A stretch of 64,000 nucleotides of DNA from Lethocerus indicus. Lineage: Eukaryota > Arthropoda > Insecta > Hemiptera > Belostomatidae. Made by a program: the position numbers and the translations under genes. How positions within the stretch are numbered: position 1 is the stretch's first letter; every line of letters begins with the position of its first letter. Location: positions 6,148,585-6,212,584 of the forward strand of contig JACDQD010000002.1 in assembly GCA_019843655.1 (NCBI GenBank), written 5' to 3'. Below are positions 37,156 to 50,952 of this stretch, one piece after another. The notes under the pieces were generated by a model. It made no database searches. It worked only from the letters and a program-made list of their open reading frames with translations, and was not told the DNA's origin.

Positions 37156-40100
37156 AGTGATATCTTCCATGTTGCATGATTGGCAATTGCGTTTGCAAGA
37201 GGCTGGCCTAGATAAAACCGGATTTGCGTTATGCCATGAGCACGGAGAGGGGCTTATTTTACCCGACAGACTTCCGACAATTCAGTATATCTAGGCTTGA
37301 AGAATGATATGTAGCGCGCTCTCTGACCTATTCGGCTTGCTATCTCTAAAGTATAATTAAGATTAAGAGTTCGAATCTTTCAATGGATGTACCCCTCTGC
37401 GACCTCGTCATCGACGTTTCGTCCGATATGTAGATTGGCTCCAGCAAATAATTACTGTACTCGGGATGAAATTTAACTTCATGGTAGTGTTTTTTTAGCC
37501 TATTTCTCTTATAACGCAATAACATTTTATTGGTCTGTTAGTTTAGTTAATTAAACTACATTGGTTACTACAGTCTTTGAGAAATAAATCCGTCGCGTAC
37601 TAGATGGACATCAATCAGCGGTAACTTCTGAATTTCCTTTCAATTTCAATATGGATATTTATGTACTACTCATTAGATGATAAAAAAACTCGTGTATTAA
37701 ATCAAAATTATGTTTCTTTAAAACGTTTAAGGACGATTTGGCTTTTTCAGCCTCTAAAGTTTGTAGACCCGTGTAATAGTCGGGTGAAGAAATAATAATG
37801 GTTTAAATGAAATTGGTAGTGTATATTTGACGTAGATGTTGTGTGTTTCTGTCTCATCTCGCTGGTTTGGTCTTTTGCTAGGCCGATTTCGGCTGCTCGC
37901 CATCTTCAGTAGCGGTGTTAGTACTTTTGGCACTTTGGATGTTTTTGGGGATCCTCACTGCACTGTCACTGTCACTTCTACTGTGGTGGTTTATCTTACA
38001 ATATTAAATATTTATTTGTCTATGAAAGTTTTGCTTTCTCTTTAAATACAAATTATTGGATGTAGATTAACTAGCGTCCCCTTGAGTGTGGTGCGGAAAT
38101 GTACCTAACTAAAGTTCATTGGATGCAAAACAAATTTCCTCTCAACCCGAACAAGACAAACAAAATCCCCCCAAAACACAATAACAAAACACGCATATAT
38201 ACACACGACAAACAGACAATCACCACAGTACAAGTGACAGTGACAGTGCAGTGAGGATGCCCAAAAACATCGAAAGTGACTAACACCGCTACTGCAGACG
38301 GCGAGAAGCCGAAACCGGCCTGGCAAAAGGCCAAACCAGCGAGAGGAGACAGAAACACACGAAATCTACGAAAATCCGGGTGGCTTAGGGATATAGGACG
38401 TTGGAGAAACGTTTCGGTTAAGGGAATGTTGTCTAATTTAATAATATTTCCACTGGTAGTTTTTTTGACCGTGTCGTGAGCGCAGACTACCTCCAGTTGC
38501 GGTCACCTAGGTTGGTCACGGCTAATTTCCAAGGTCGAGGTCAGATCCCTCTTTCCGCTGACCGAATATATTTTCAGCGCAACAAAAAAAATCAGTACTC
38601 ATTCAATTCTTCGCTACCTACTGACAATTTACAGTAACATGTATTACATGTACAGTAACTGTAATACATGTCATCTATATTTTTAAGTATTTAAATTGAA
38701 TGCATTTTAATTTAATTCAGAGTAATTTCATATAACGGCACATTGTATACAAACAATCCACAGGAAATAATAGCGTGAATAGTCAAAAATTAAAAGCAAA
38801 TAGCAAGCAGTGTATTTAGTAATATGCTTTTTATTTGTCCACTATTTTGCGTTAAGTTAGTATCGTATATGGAAGGTTTTGATGTTTACTACGTTCACTC
38901 TCATCAGGGTGTCTAAAGAGAGGCCATTCGAATCGTAAAATATCTAGACGTTAGGAGTAATAACACTTTAATGTTCCACGAGTGGTAATAATATTATTTA
39001 CGTTCGTCATTACATCATCGTCCCTATTGCCGTTTCTTGCTTCGTCGTCAAGTGGTTTCCACATTTCCTCAATTGACAAATCACGTTCCTGAAAGATGGC
39101 AATTCCGCGTTCTTGCAAATGTTAATTCGGTCAATTCAAGAGTTGTAGTCCTTAATTTTCATTATTATGTGGCCATAAGTTGAGTAAAGAGAAAAACATA
39201 AATGTAATATACTTCGCACATTATTGGAAGTAGTTCCATCTGGGTATACAGCTTCTTTTTCTCGCCAAGTTGGACAGTATTGGCATTCTTCCCATTGTCA
39301 ATAGTATTTCTTATTATAATGTTATTATAGCGTGTCATCATTTTTTACGATCTTTTGTCCCCACCCTCCTGATTTGATCTTATATTAAGACTGTTTCGGC
39401 TTCTCCCCTCGTCAGTAGATGACGATTGGGGGGTCTGGTAAATCGTGAATTAGCGAGAGGAAGTGTTAGCTGGTTGGTGGAAGCGTGGAAGTTATCTAAC
39501 CGTTGTTACCGACTTGTGTCGGCTGAGGCTTCTAGAAAGTTGGCCTGCCGGTGTCAAAGGATGTTTAGCCCCAGCCAGGGTCACCGTACTCGACACAACA
39601 CTTCTCAATTTCATTCCGCGTTACGTACACTACCCTGTTTACTTTACAATTTAAGTATTTACAAGTATCATCGTCTCCAAAAATTACTTCTGGAGTTTTC
39701 TTATTACTATATAAAAGGTTGAGATACAAGATTTTCAACGTTCTCAAACACCAGTATTGCTATCTGCCTCGCTGCTATCTCATCTAATCTAATGTGGCTA
39801 ACAAATACTTCAAATGTGCGCGTATATTTTTTAACTACGAAATAATCAATTTCCGATTTTGCCTTCAAAAAACATAAATAACTTATTTATTACAAGGTAA
39901 ATTAGCGTGAACTGGGAATTATAATAGAGCATTCACCATATCCCACAAGGATGCGAATATATTGAACTAGTTGAAAAGTAGACGACATTTTGATCAAAGG
40001 ACGAAATTTTGAAATATTTCTTTCGTATCAATGCTTGCAAATCAAATACGTAAATAACATTTTATGGAAATACGATGTACGAATTGGCTTTTCCCCGTTT

Positions 40101-43100
40101 CGCCACAGGGGATTAAAGGACGTCAATGAGAGGAAATGCATTACTAGTATGTTCGGTGTGAATTGACCTGCTACCTACAATATAATCGCCCAAGGTCCTA
40201 ACTATAATGGCCCTCGGAATCTAAATAATATCGTGACGCTTCAGTTCTTACGAGATCACAATTAGATGAAATAGACAATTTTTTCATATACCTATTGTCC
40301 ATGTCGTCATCATTCATCATGTAGTAATTTAAATTGTGATTCCTGCGTGGGCAGGCAGAATATTGCCTGAACGATTAATCCCCAAACCGAAGCGAAAACC
40401 CTAACGAATGTCATCAACATAATTATGTTAAGTTCAGCGTTAAATTGATTAAAGTATCTCACCGAGGGAACGCTGAAGTCGTTCTAGCATATGATGGAAT
40501 AAATGAGTAGGTGCCAGGTACACTACGGCTATGTATCGTAGAAATAATTATTTTAGATTAACATACCTGTTTTGTGGTCTGCGAGGGGTCGGAAAAGCGT
40601 AGATTTGTTGTGTTTCTGTCTCCTCTCGCCGGTTTGGTCTTTTGCTAGACTGGTTTCGGCTGCTCGCCACCTGTGACAGTGACAGTGCAGTGAGGATGCC
40701 CGAAAAACAACCAAACTGCCAATAGTGGCTAACATCTCTACTGAAGATGGCGAGCAGCCGAAACCAGTCTAGCACAAGACCAAACCGGCGAGAGGAGACA
40801 GAAACACAACAAATCTACAATTATTTTAGAGTTTTCTAAGAATAATACATACTGTGGATTTCATTTATAACACATTCGGACGGTATTTACGCTAGGCAGA
40901 TATACCTCTAAATACTGTTCCGTTATTTGCTAACGTGCCTGAACTTCATTTTTTGCTGCCATTTTGCAGTTTTAATGACGTGCAAAACCGGATTGGAATT
41001 TTTCAATGCAGGACCATGACTTATTCATGTCCATGTGGGGGACATAAAACAAGGGTCCTAAAAAAATTGTGAAAGAACTCGTAGAACCTGTTGGATTGCT
41101 AAACCGGATATTTTTCGATACCGTATGTAATTATATTTCTATTCTGGAGCAGATTCACGTTCATTTTATATTGGAATAGTTGTACAATTTATACTTTTAT
41201 CGTAGTGAAAGTGAAATAAATTGTGTGAACCGTTTCCGATAAGCCCTTTATATAGAGCTTAAACGGAATTTATTGTTCTCATTTATGAACACAGTATGGA
41301 AGTTGGTAAATAAATTCATTCTTGCGCTCTTCCTTCTCCTCTCGTTTTGGTCGAGACCTGTTTCTACTTCTCCACTTCTTCGGCGCTCAGTGGCAGGCAG
41401 AATGGCTGTCTTTTCGGAGATATTATTTATTCGAATGGTTCTAATGCCAACTCTCGAGCTACAAGCCTCGATACGCGATGAGAATCTTTTACTGAGGGTC
41501 TAGATTTAAGAGATCCTCTCAGCTATTCAATACCAAATTTAACCAAGGAAGCGGTTATTGTCGTCACTGTTCTATTCGCAACTCTCGACTCAACTCAACC
41601 TAGCTAGATATTGACCCGAAACCAAATGATGTGGAACGCTAAAGAATAATCGGTGTTTTCGAAACAACGTGCACGTGTCGACACAAAGAAAAACTATATC
41701 TCTGTGCGTGCAAAATCGCCAAAGGCGGTTAAAAAGACTGACCGATTCAATACTGAAAGAAGAGTTGCAAAACTCAAATAGTTGTTATTGTATGGTATAT
41801 GTTGTGCCCGAGTTCAGTTGGGTAACTATAATTTCTTAAAATCATTCGCTTGTAATTCTCTTCTTAAGGTAATTTTTCTTGAAAATTTCCCATATGCGTG
41901 TGTCATTCTTCAGTGTTGGAGTCTACTTGGAGTGTTAACAATTAGTTATATTTCAATTTAAAACTGTTAATTCTTTTATATGCGGCTGATTGTTCGTCCT
42001 TATTGTACAGAGCGAGGTGACGTAACACCAATGAGGATGGACGATGAATACCTGCTCAGGTTCCTCAGAGCCAGAAACTTCAAACTGGAAGCAGCTTACA
42101 AACTGGTAAATTCTAGTTTATTTTATTTTCGATTCGAAGTGAATTTTTCGATAGTTGCGAATTTTAATTTAAGGATAGTTGAGGCGAATCCTGTCTGCAC
42201 TGTTACTATTCTGTAGACGGCTGGTGTAGAATCTACATACTTGTTTGTATACCATAATATGATTACGTATGTGTACACCATAGAAGACCATATAGCTTAT
42301 ATCAGTGCAGACAGGACGCTTTACAGCCACCTACTGAACTAGGCTACTGATAAAACGCTACTCTGACTAGAATATGCTATGATAATGATATTTCTCATGT
42401 TCATCGTTCAATCCGACTTTATTTTAAATAGAAAATCGGTTATTAAAACTTATTACATTAGACAATTGTTATATGGTTAGTTTCGAAATCGTTGAAGCCA
42501 CACGAGGCTCAGCTGAGTCGAATTGTAGTATCAAGCTTTACTGTGTTGAGTAATGGACGCTATAGCTAACGCGCGTACATGTCGTGTAAATTTGGGATCA
42601 GGGGCGCGTTGGGTCGTTGCGACATCGGGGTCGTTGCCCATCAATCAAATCGCACGTACGCTTAAACTGTTGGCAACGAAAATGGGAACTTGCGAACTTC
42701 GATTAAATATCTCTTAATGGGACAGTCACACAGCAGGAAAGAAGTATTCTGATGGGGAAGGCATACAGAACTGAACTAGAATCTAGTACAATATAAAAAC
42801 AATACTTGTTTTGGGTTTTGCAAATATATTTAGAAGAGATTAAATTTCGGAATTTCCGTTCCCTTAAATAATTAGCGTTTTTCGTAATATACACAATTAT
42901 TAACTAGCTGAATTATTGCTACCTGCAGCTAATACGTTAGTCAAGGAACGCCAATTTCGCATATGGGTTCATATACGTGATTTTTTATTATGCTAGTTTA
43001 TTTCTGGTTCAAATCGTCTTTTGTAATTTTAATATGTATTTTTTCATATATTTTCAAACAAGTTTGATTTGTTTGTCTCACCTGAGTCACGACAGCAATC

Positions 43101-46100
43101 GGTGAAATGTAACATTGAATGTGGTATATTTTCATTTCTGTATTTCTCTATTTATCACATATTAATATTCAAGTGTTCTAATACTTTTAGCCTTTCGTGC
43201 TCTAGCTTGCCAAATAGGTACTAAGAGAACGTCGAATTTATGGCCTACTTTCTAGAATTAAATTCCCGTTTCTTTTTCTTTTATGCACAGATAACTCCCG
43301 ATGGCAATAAATAGCCTTGCCCAATGCTAAGAAAGTATAGAGACGCTATAACTATAAATCGGTATTCCAAGGATAAGGCGGAGAATTTATTAACGGCAAT
43401 TGTGATATTGGCGACAGTAATTTTCATGCAGTCTACAGATATGCAATATAGTATGTTAACTTGGCGGGGAAAGTGGGCTCCCCCCTGCCAACTGAAAGAG
43501 GATGCTCGCTCCTCTCTTGTACTATTTCCGTCCTATTCTTCTCCGCCGACTGAGTTCTGGCCGCATAATATTGTTCCGTTTGATGTTTCACAAAACATGA
43601 AAAAAATTTTGCCGGATATTCTCTTTTTATAATATATAAAATCATAAATATCGGATTCAGCCCGGTTATAAGGATCGTAATGCAGATTGTCTCATATATT
43701 ATAGGTTTTGAAATTTCTTTCTGGGAAATCAAAGTGTTTTAAAAAGCCCTCCAAAAATCGTTTTATGCGTTTGTACAATTGAAATTTCTACACCGAACTG
43801 AAAATTGTGGATAGTTATTTATGTTCAACGCAAAATACATGAGTAGTTACATTAGAAGGCTGATAAACGGCTATATTCATTCCTCACCTGGTGCATTCGC
43901 TCATTTGCATTTACATTACTCCCTTACAAACGCTGGCATTGCGAAATTTTTATTTTTAATTTCACTTATACTTTCCTGAATGTTTTTGCGAACTGACCAC
44001 TCAACAACGTAAATATAATCTAAGTCTGAGTTTTGCGGATTCAATAAATGAGTGGCCCTTATAAATTTAATTCTCAATTAGGTGTTGTATAAAGGTTAGA
44101 AGGAGTGGATGTGGCCATTAGCGTGATCCGTGAACAGGGCCCAGTTAGAGTGGCAAAATGACTTTCATTTGCTCGGGTTGGCCGGATTAGCACAGTCTAC
44201 ACAACTGGGACATTGGCTTCAGTTCAGAGTTCACTCTCACCTTCATAGGCCGAACAGAAACAACTGTCCTCTTTTTTTCAAAGCACGGACTCAAAAATTG
44301 TACAAAACAATTATTCCGACCAAAACGTAACTGCGACTAATCACCAAAATAGTTTGTTGAATAACAAACAGTTGAACATTTGGTTCACTCAGCATGAATA
44401 GTCTCGGGTCTTTGTAGTCTTGAACTCGTTCCCGAACTACTTACGTAATATTTACGACATAGCCCTTAGACCTCCCAATATGGTCTAGCCATAGTACTAG
44501 TCCCTTGGTTGATGTTTACATTTTCCCGTAATTGATGGAATATTCCATTACTGGTTCAATCATTTGATGACGGAATAATAATAATACTGACATTGATGGA
44601 AAGCAGAAACCGGTAAAGCATTATTACTTGAACGACACTTCCCCGTTTGCAAGTTCAAGCTTTTTACAACTCGGTACGGACTCGGTTGTGTCGCTAATAG
44701 GTAAATTAAAGTGTTTCACCACCTTTAAAACAGCTTTTTAAAAGGTAACGGAATTTCGCGAAAGCGAAATTGGATTGACACGACAAGGTCGGTACCAATT
44801 TCTCCTTTCGAGAAATGTGCTATATAACGGTAACCAATATTTTCATACGCTTTGCACGACATTCAAGTAAATTAAAAGGTATATTTAACGACCGTGAAGT
44901 TTTTCCTGTTTGAATTGCTTATTGACGCTTATTAGTCAATATTTCCGCTAGTCTCTACTTATTTAGGGATTATTTTCCCTTATAATTTAAATATTGATTA
45001 AACTGACAAACTTGATCCGAACACGATTCAATATTTTTAAAATAAGAAATTCAACTCTTTATAACAGTATACCTTTTTGATTAACCTACTGTCAACCTTA
45101 ATATGCAATCATTAAAATAAATATTCTGACGATGAAAACCTGAGACGCATTAAGGAATTCAGTTGCGGAAATCCAGTTTCTGGATATTTCTAAACATGTA
45201 AGATTTTTACTTTTCAATAATACAAAAGAATAACAGATTTTAAGTTCACTGGGTTTAGTTGTGACGAAGTTCCGCATCCGAACAAACCACAAAATGTTAA
45301 TCGAAATGTCCGATGGTTATTTACGACCTCCGGCTGTGGTTAGACGCAACATTTACGGTTATTTATTTTTTTTATGACTCGGTCATTGATTTTTTTCTCC
45401 TCCGCATTTTAAACTGCGATTCCGTTACCGAGCGATGACATTTTTTTTCTCGTTGACGAATTCATAGCCTGGATTTCATTTAGGGATCGTGTACGAGTAA
45501 CGGGAAACGATTGATGTCATGAACAATATCGTATATATGTTATGTATGATTGATCAAAGTAGGTGATATGGGCCGGTAGTAGGTTGTCAAAAAATCACCG
45601 TACCAAAATATGTAAAACATAAATTCACTTGAGGTTTTAGGCTATTATTACAATTAAATTAACAAATTTCCCTACTTATATTTACAAAGATTTATCTAAT
45701 TTGAGAATGTTTATTAGATAATGCGTGAGAAGTCAAGAAATAATTCTTTCTATAGATATTTATTTATGGCTGACCAACAGTTCCAAAACTTAGTATTACA
45801 CAACAAACTTCTTGTTACTGAAAGCCCAATAGTACCAGAATTGATGGAATTCACTGTAAACTGCCAAAGGGGAACACAACACGTGCCCTGCCCATTCAAT
45901 CATATTGCTAATTCTCATCGCCGGATTTTAATGCATTTTTCTTTTAATGGAATCATAAAACTGACGTAGAGACCGCACGTTCCTTTTTCTCGTTGCAACA
46001 CGCTTTCAAGAGTGAAAAGGAAAATGGCAAGAGCACAAATAGTCGTGTTCGCATTTCTCTCTAAAAAGGCGATGGAGATCTTTTAATTGGTGTCCCCGCG

Positions 46101-49100
46101 GAGTCGGGTTGTTGTGCCATGGGCCGTCGACAGCCGGTTGTAAATATTAAATTCTATCGCCAATGACCCGGCCCCACGCTGTGAGATTGGATGTTTTTTT
46201 CTCCTGCAGCAAGGTGACTTTTTATACCAACGTGGACGTTCACTGAAAAAATAGGAGTTATATACACAGGAGGGGAAAAAAAACAAGTGTACACTCTTAT
46301 GTAAACTCATGTACCTTCGACGACAACCGACTACTCGCGGGAGTTCTACATTTTGTATAATTTCTTATTCCTTTTCTTTCTTAGCCTTAATTGCTTTTCT
46401 TAGTCTTTTATTATAATTATAAATGAATAATTACCTTTCTCCGGTTACAAGTGAATTAGGCCGGAAAACAACTTATTCAATCCGATGTTGATCAACGATA
46501 AATGGTTGACTATTAATAACCCGCTTATATTTCGCTGTTTTTTTTTTAAATTTACTTATTTTTTTTTCTTTAAGTCAGTGGAATGAACTATGCAGTAACC
46601 AGGATCACGTCCAAATTATATGTTAAACGACAGGCGGAAGAATCCATTGCCATTCACCATTTATCTTGGTTCGATTACACATGCACAAGACATTGACGCC
46701 GGTTGCGCAATACTTTAATAGGCTCGTTTTCCTTAGTGCAGACGCTCTTCACTACCCTGTCTCTGCCTGCGTGCAGAAGTACACATGGCGTATTCTCGTG
46801 AAGTCCGTTGACCAATCGATTGTCGATCGGGCGCTAATGCCAGGGTCAATACGCAGCAGAGGAAAATAAACTCTTCCAACTGACAAAGACCCCAGCAATT
46901 ACATCACTGCCAGTGATTCGAAATACGACCCTGAAATCGGTGCGACTCAAAAGATTATCAATAAGATGCTTTGTTGTTTGCTATTATAATTTTGTTGAAT
47001 AACAGTACGAGAGCACCTCAATTTTTCACTGCGAAACGAAGGGTTATTACTAGTGGGCTAAACTTAATGACTTAATTGACTAAAGGAAACATTAAGATTG
47101 CTTTGAGATTGAATTAGCATAATGTTAATTAAAGGAAGTTCAATACACAGTACATTTACAATTTCCTTCCTGTTGGTCTAATTGGTCTTCGAGTTCGGGA
47201 AACTGGTAGAGCGAAGATTGCGAACATCATTTATTCCTGATCGCGTTGAGAAGATAGGATTGATGGAGGTGACAGCCCCCGAGGTTTGTCCCAGTCATAA
47301 AATCACTCGCTTTCACTTCCAGAAGTTGACAAATGCGTTTTTGTCTCGCCGGCAATGTCCATTTAGCGTTCGGTTCCGCGTTTCGTCGGTCCTAATTTTC
47401 CGGACTATTCACGATTTCCTGGGAAAAAAGCAAGTTTGGCAAGACTTTATTTAAGTTTTTACATATTTCGATAAAGAGCAGAAAATAAAACAAGTCACGA
47501 ATACATTAGAGCACTGGAGCATATATATAGTGTTCATGTATATATCTAAATTAATCATTAATGCCAGTAAATATCGCAAATATGTTTTTGCGTTTCAAAT
47601 ACGGTTCAGTGAGACGGCCTACGGGTTGTAGACTTCTATATTCTTCAGCTGGTCTAAGTTCGCTTTCGCTTTCGGAACTTACCGGCGGAAAGCGATAAGT
47701 GGCGTGGAAACTGCCGGCCAGGAAATGGTAGATCTGTGCGAAATAAGCCCGCCGTTGCCTTCACTTTCAGGTTCACGACTGAAACCTGTCTATCCGGTTT
47801 CAATGATCACGTTGTCGATTCTGAAGTACTCATAAATCTTTTATGTAAGAATGCAGTCTGTAAATAGGTACTAAATGAACTTGAGAATAGTTATTATTTT
47901 TAGAAAACTGGCTCTGCGAAAGCCGCGAAGCACAACGAAGAATATGGACCGGAAAATGTGAACCGAATTCGTTGTTATTAAAATTTACATTCTCAGAATG
48001 ATTGTTGCACTTCCTACTTATGTTCAAATGTTGGATGTCAAATTAACTTTTGAATTCATCCTGAACCCGCTGAAGCCTCGCCGTTATTTCCTCTTTGCCT
48101 TCGATGCTTCGAAGTTCGCCGAGTCAGCGATAAACGGCCGGAACGAGATTGATTTCGAAATTACCGAGAGGCGAAAGGAAATATTAAACAGTGGTAGGGA
48201 AGTGAAAGCAGCGGTGCAGGAGGGATTTTGTAAGATTGACAATATGCAAACACCTTGTCAATCCGATTGTCAGTCTTCCGGTTGGCTGAAGTCGGAAACG
48301 GGGTCCGCGCTTCGCCTACCCCTCTTAACTTACGTCACCCATTCCCAGTTTCATTTCCCCGTCGCTTATATGTCCCCCCGCTTTCGTGTCCTGAGTGAAT
48401 ACTGCAATTTATTCTTCATACTATGCTTCCTAAGAGGTATATACGAGCGACCTCAACGCAATTATATTAGAAAAAATACATTACAACCAAGATGTTATAG
48501 GCAATTTTCTCGAAACGATTTATTATTCTTCACAGCGACAAGGAACCACTTTATTTAGAATATTTGTGTCTAATGTAAGCTCTAATGTTGCAATTATGTC
48601 AATTTGAAAAATAGTTATGAAATAAATGACAGGCAAACAGATGCTTTTTTACACGTACCTTTGTTGTGCGAGAATGAAATATCAAATTATTTTTGCATTT
48701 ATAATGCTCTTTTCTAACCGAAATATTAAATGGCGATTAGATTTTTTTTTAATTAAAAATTGTAGACAACAACAGGAGGTCAGTTTTGTTTTCATAGAAT
48801 GAGGATAACCGAAAAATCTGGGTCATTCATTTTCATTTAATCACGAGTCAGCAATGCTTGAGGCGATTTTGCAGTTTCTTATTGGATTTGCGATTTATTG
48901 GACATTCCGAAATTAGACCTTCAAAAAGCATGGAAATTGTCTTTATTAAAGAGTTTGTCAATTTAATCTCCGACCTTATATGGTTTACGTAATGTCTAAC
49001 TGTTCTTTCTTTCGGTCGAATTGCTTCGAGATTAACTTGTACTTGCAGTTAAAAGCTGAACCTACATTATAATTGTTCACAAACTTGAAATTAGACAAGT

Positions 49101-50893
49101 AATATTTCGAGATACCTATGTGAGTAAGAGTGACTTACTAATTAAACGACGAATGCTACTGACGTTGGTGAGAGGCCGACGGCCAAATCGCTCGGTGGAA
49201 TAATCCCCCAGTGATTATAAGGGCCAAATAATTCAATTTGGGACACTGATAAGCCGGATTCAAAATGCGCCTTTTACCGAAGAACTCATTTAAATCATTT
49301 TTTTTCAAAAGGGGCAGGCGTTGCAGTGTCTATAAACAATGAAGGTGAAAGTATGCAGTGCGGGCGATCGCATGGCGCATTCATGACTTGAGTTTCACTT
49401 TTATCAAGGACTTACATTCGTTTAGTAAAGACTAACAATTGTTATAATGAAATGCATCCCAGCTTTCAGGATAAGAATAGATAGATCTTGCACTTACACT
49501 AGTATACTAACTATAATCAAACGATATATTTTCATTGTTTATAATTACGGAAGAGAAATATTGTCCATATTGAGTATTGATCCACAAAAATACTTTGGAA
49601 TAGTTGGACTTCAGTAATCGGATGACAGAATCGAGCCCCTTTAATGCTCAAATTACGTTATTTATAAATTATTAAACATTATTACAAAACAATTAAAACT
49701 TCTGTTTATTCGGTAAAGTATGTGTACACGCTTCACCTGTCGACGTGATACAGATCGGGTGAAAATCTATTATCCGAATATAGCTCGGTAGAGACGCAGG
49801 TGAGGAGCGAACAGTAAGAAAATACTGAAAGAGTAGAAGGTTTAGAAACACGAACGGTTCATTGGTCCATGTTGCAATAGTTCTTTTGCAACGTCTCTCC
49901 CCGAACAGGTCGCAGCACATTTTGCCACCGCCAACACATTTCAGGACCCGTTAAACTGCAACGGGATTTCCTGTAACTTTTCTAACCTGAAGAAATAGAA
50001 CAATAATTGTACAATTAATTTAGCGGTATGAAATTATGAACTGTACGCATTATGAAATGAAAACAGAGTAATTAGATCGAGGGTTTGTTTTTTAACCAAC
50101 GGTCTAGACAACTTTGAAAGTATACACATAAATTAATTATAATCTAAGTACGGGCAGTGAGGTACTTCGATTGTCGGCTTCAGACAGAGCTGGGAAAGGC
50201 TTAGGAAAAGGTCTTTCCTTCCGGAATTTTTTCATGCATGTTCCTGAATTTATAAGTACGGTTTAGGATTTATAAATTTAGATAAGGCACTATTGATTGG
50301 ACCGTAACTTGATAGAGGAAGTAGCCAGGTCCGATCGGCCTAAGAGTGAAAGTAATGTGGTAGTTCGTCTGCTCGTTCACCCCCGTTCCCATTCTCTGAA
50401 ACCGCAGTTGGAAGGGGTCAAGGTATTCTTGAAGATCAAGTTGTCGTTTCGACGTTTGAGTTACTATCCCGGCAAGAGACTCCTGGGGGATTTTAGTGTT
50501 TCCGAAAATGTGGAAAATCTGAAACGCTTATCGCGCGGAAACTGTAAGGGCTGTTGGGATTAAGTGATTTATGACGTACGTGGCTCAGATGTGTAATATG
50601 GAGGCGCGGACGAAGTGGCCGTTTCTAGCGACCTTGCAGCAGAGCCGATTTCGTCAGTCTGACCTGAGTTACGAAAGCCGACGGTACCTCGTCCTGTAAC
50701 CTACGGCCAACGCTATCGGTTTGTCTACGAGTAAAAATAACCGGAGTTACGAGATCCAATTTCTGTAGGCGGCGAAAATGTGATATTCGGACCACAAACT
50801 GGGTTATACAGAAGATTTTATAACTGATATTGTGACCGTATATTGTTAAACCTTTCCAGAATTTTCCTGTGCTCTATACTCCGTTTAGTTACT

Positions 50894-50952
<59 letters not shown>

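Larger units (their letters stand above)
35606..42010 (+). other. Intron of the CRAL-TRIO gene (6.4 kb)
   Basis: GTAAGT..TGTACAG. It contains foldback copies F and G, degraded cores at 39.4 and 41.3 kb and a TA array. No other gene seen. Confidence 0.88.

Noticed and set aside
37340..37395. GAGTTCGAATC as a tRNA B box
   Set aside because: T-stem only partly pairs and no A box or acceptor stem at the right distance.
50297..50563. 88-codon + strand frame in the CRAL-TRIO intron
   Set aside because: No motif, no splice borders that keep the flanking exon phases; treated as chance.
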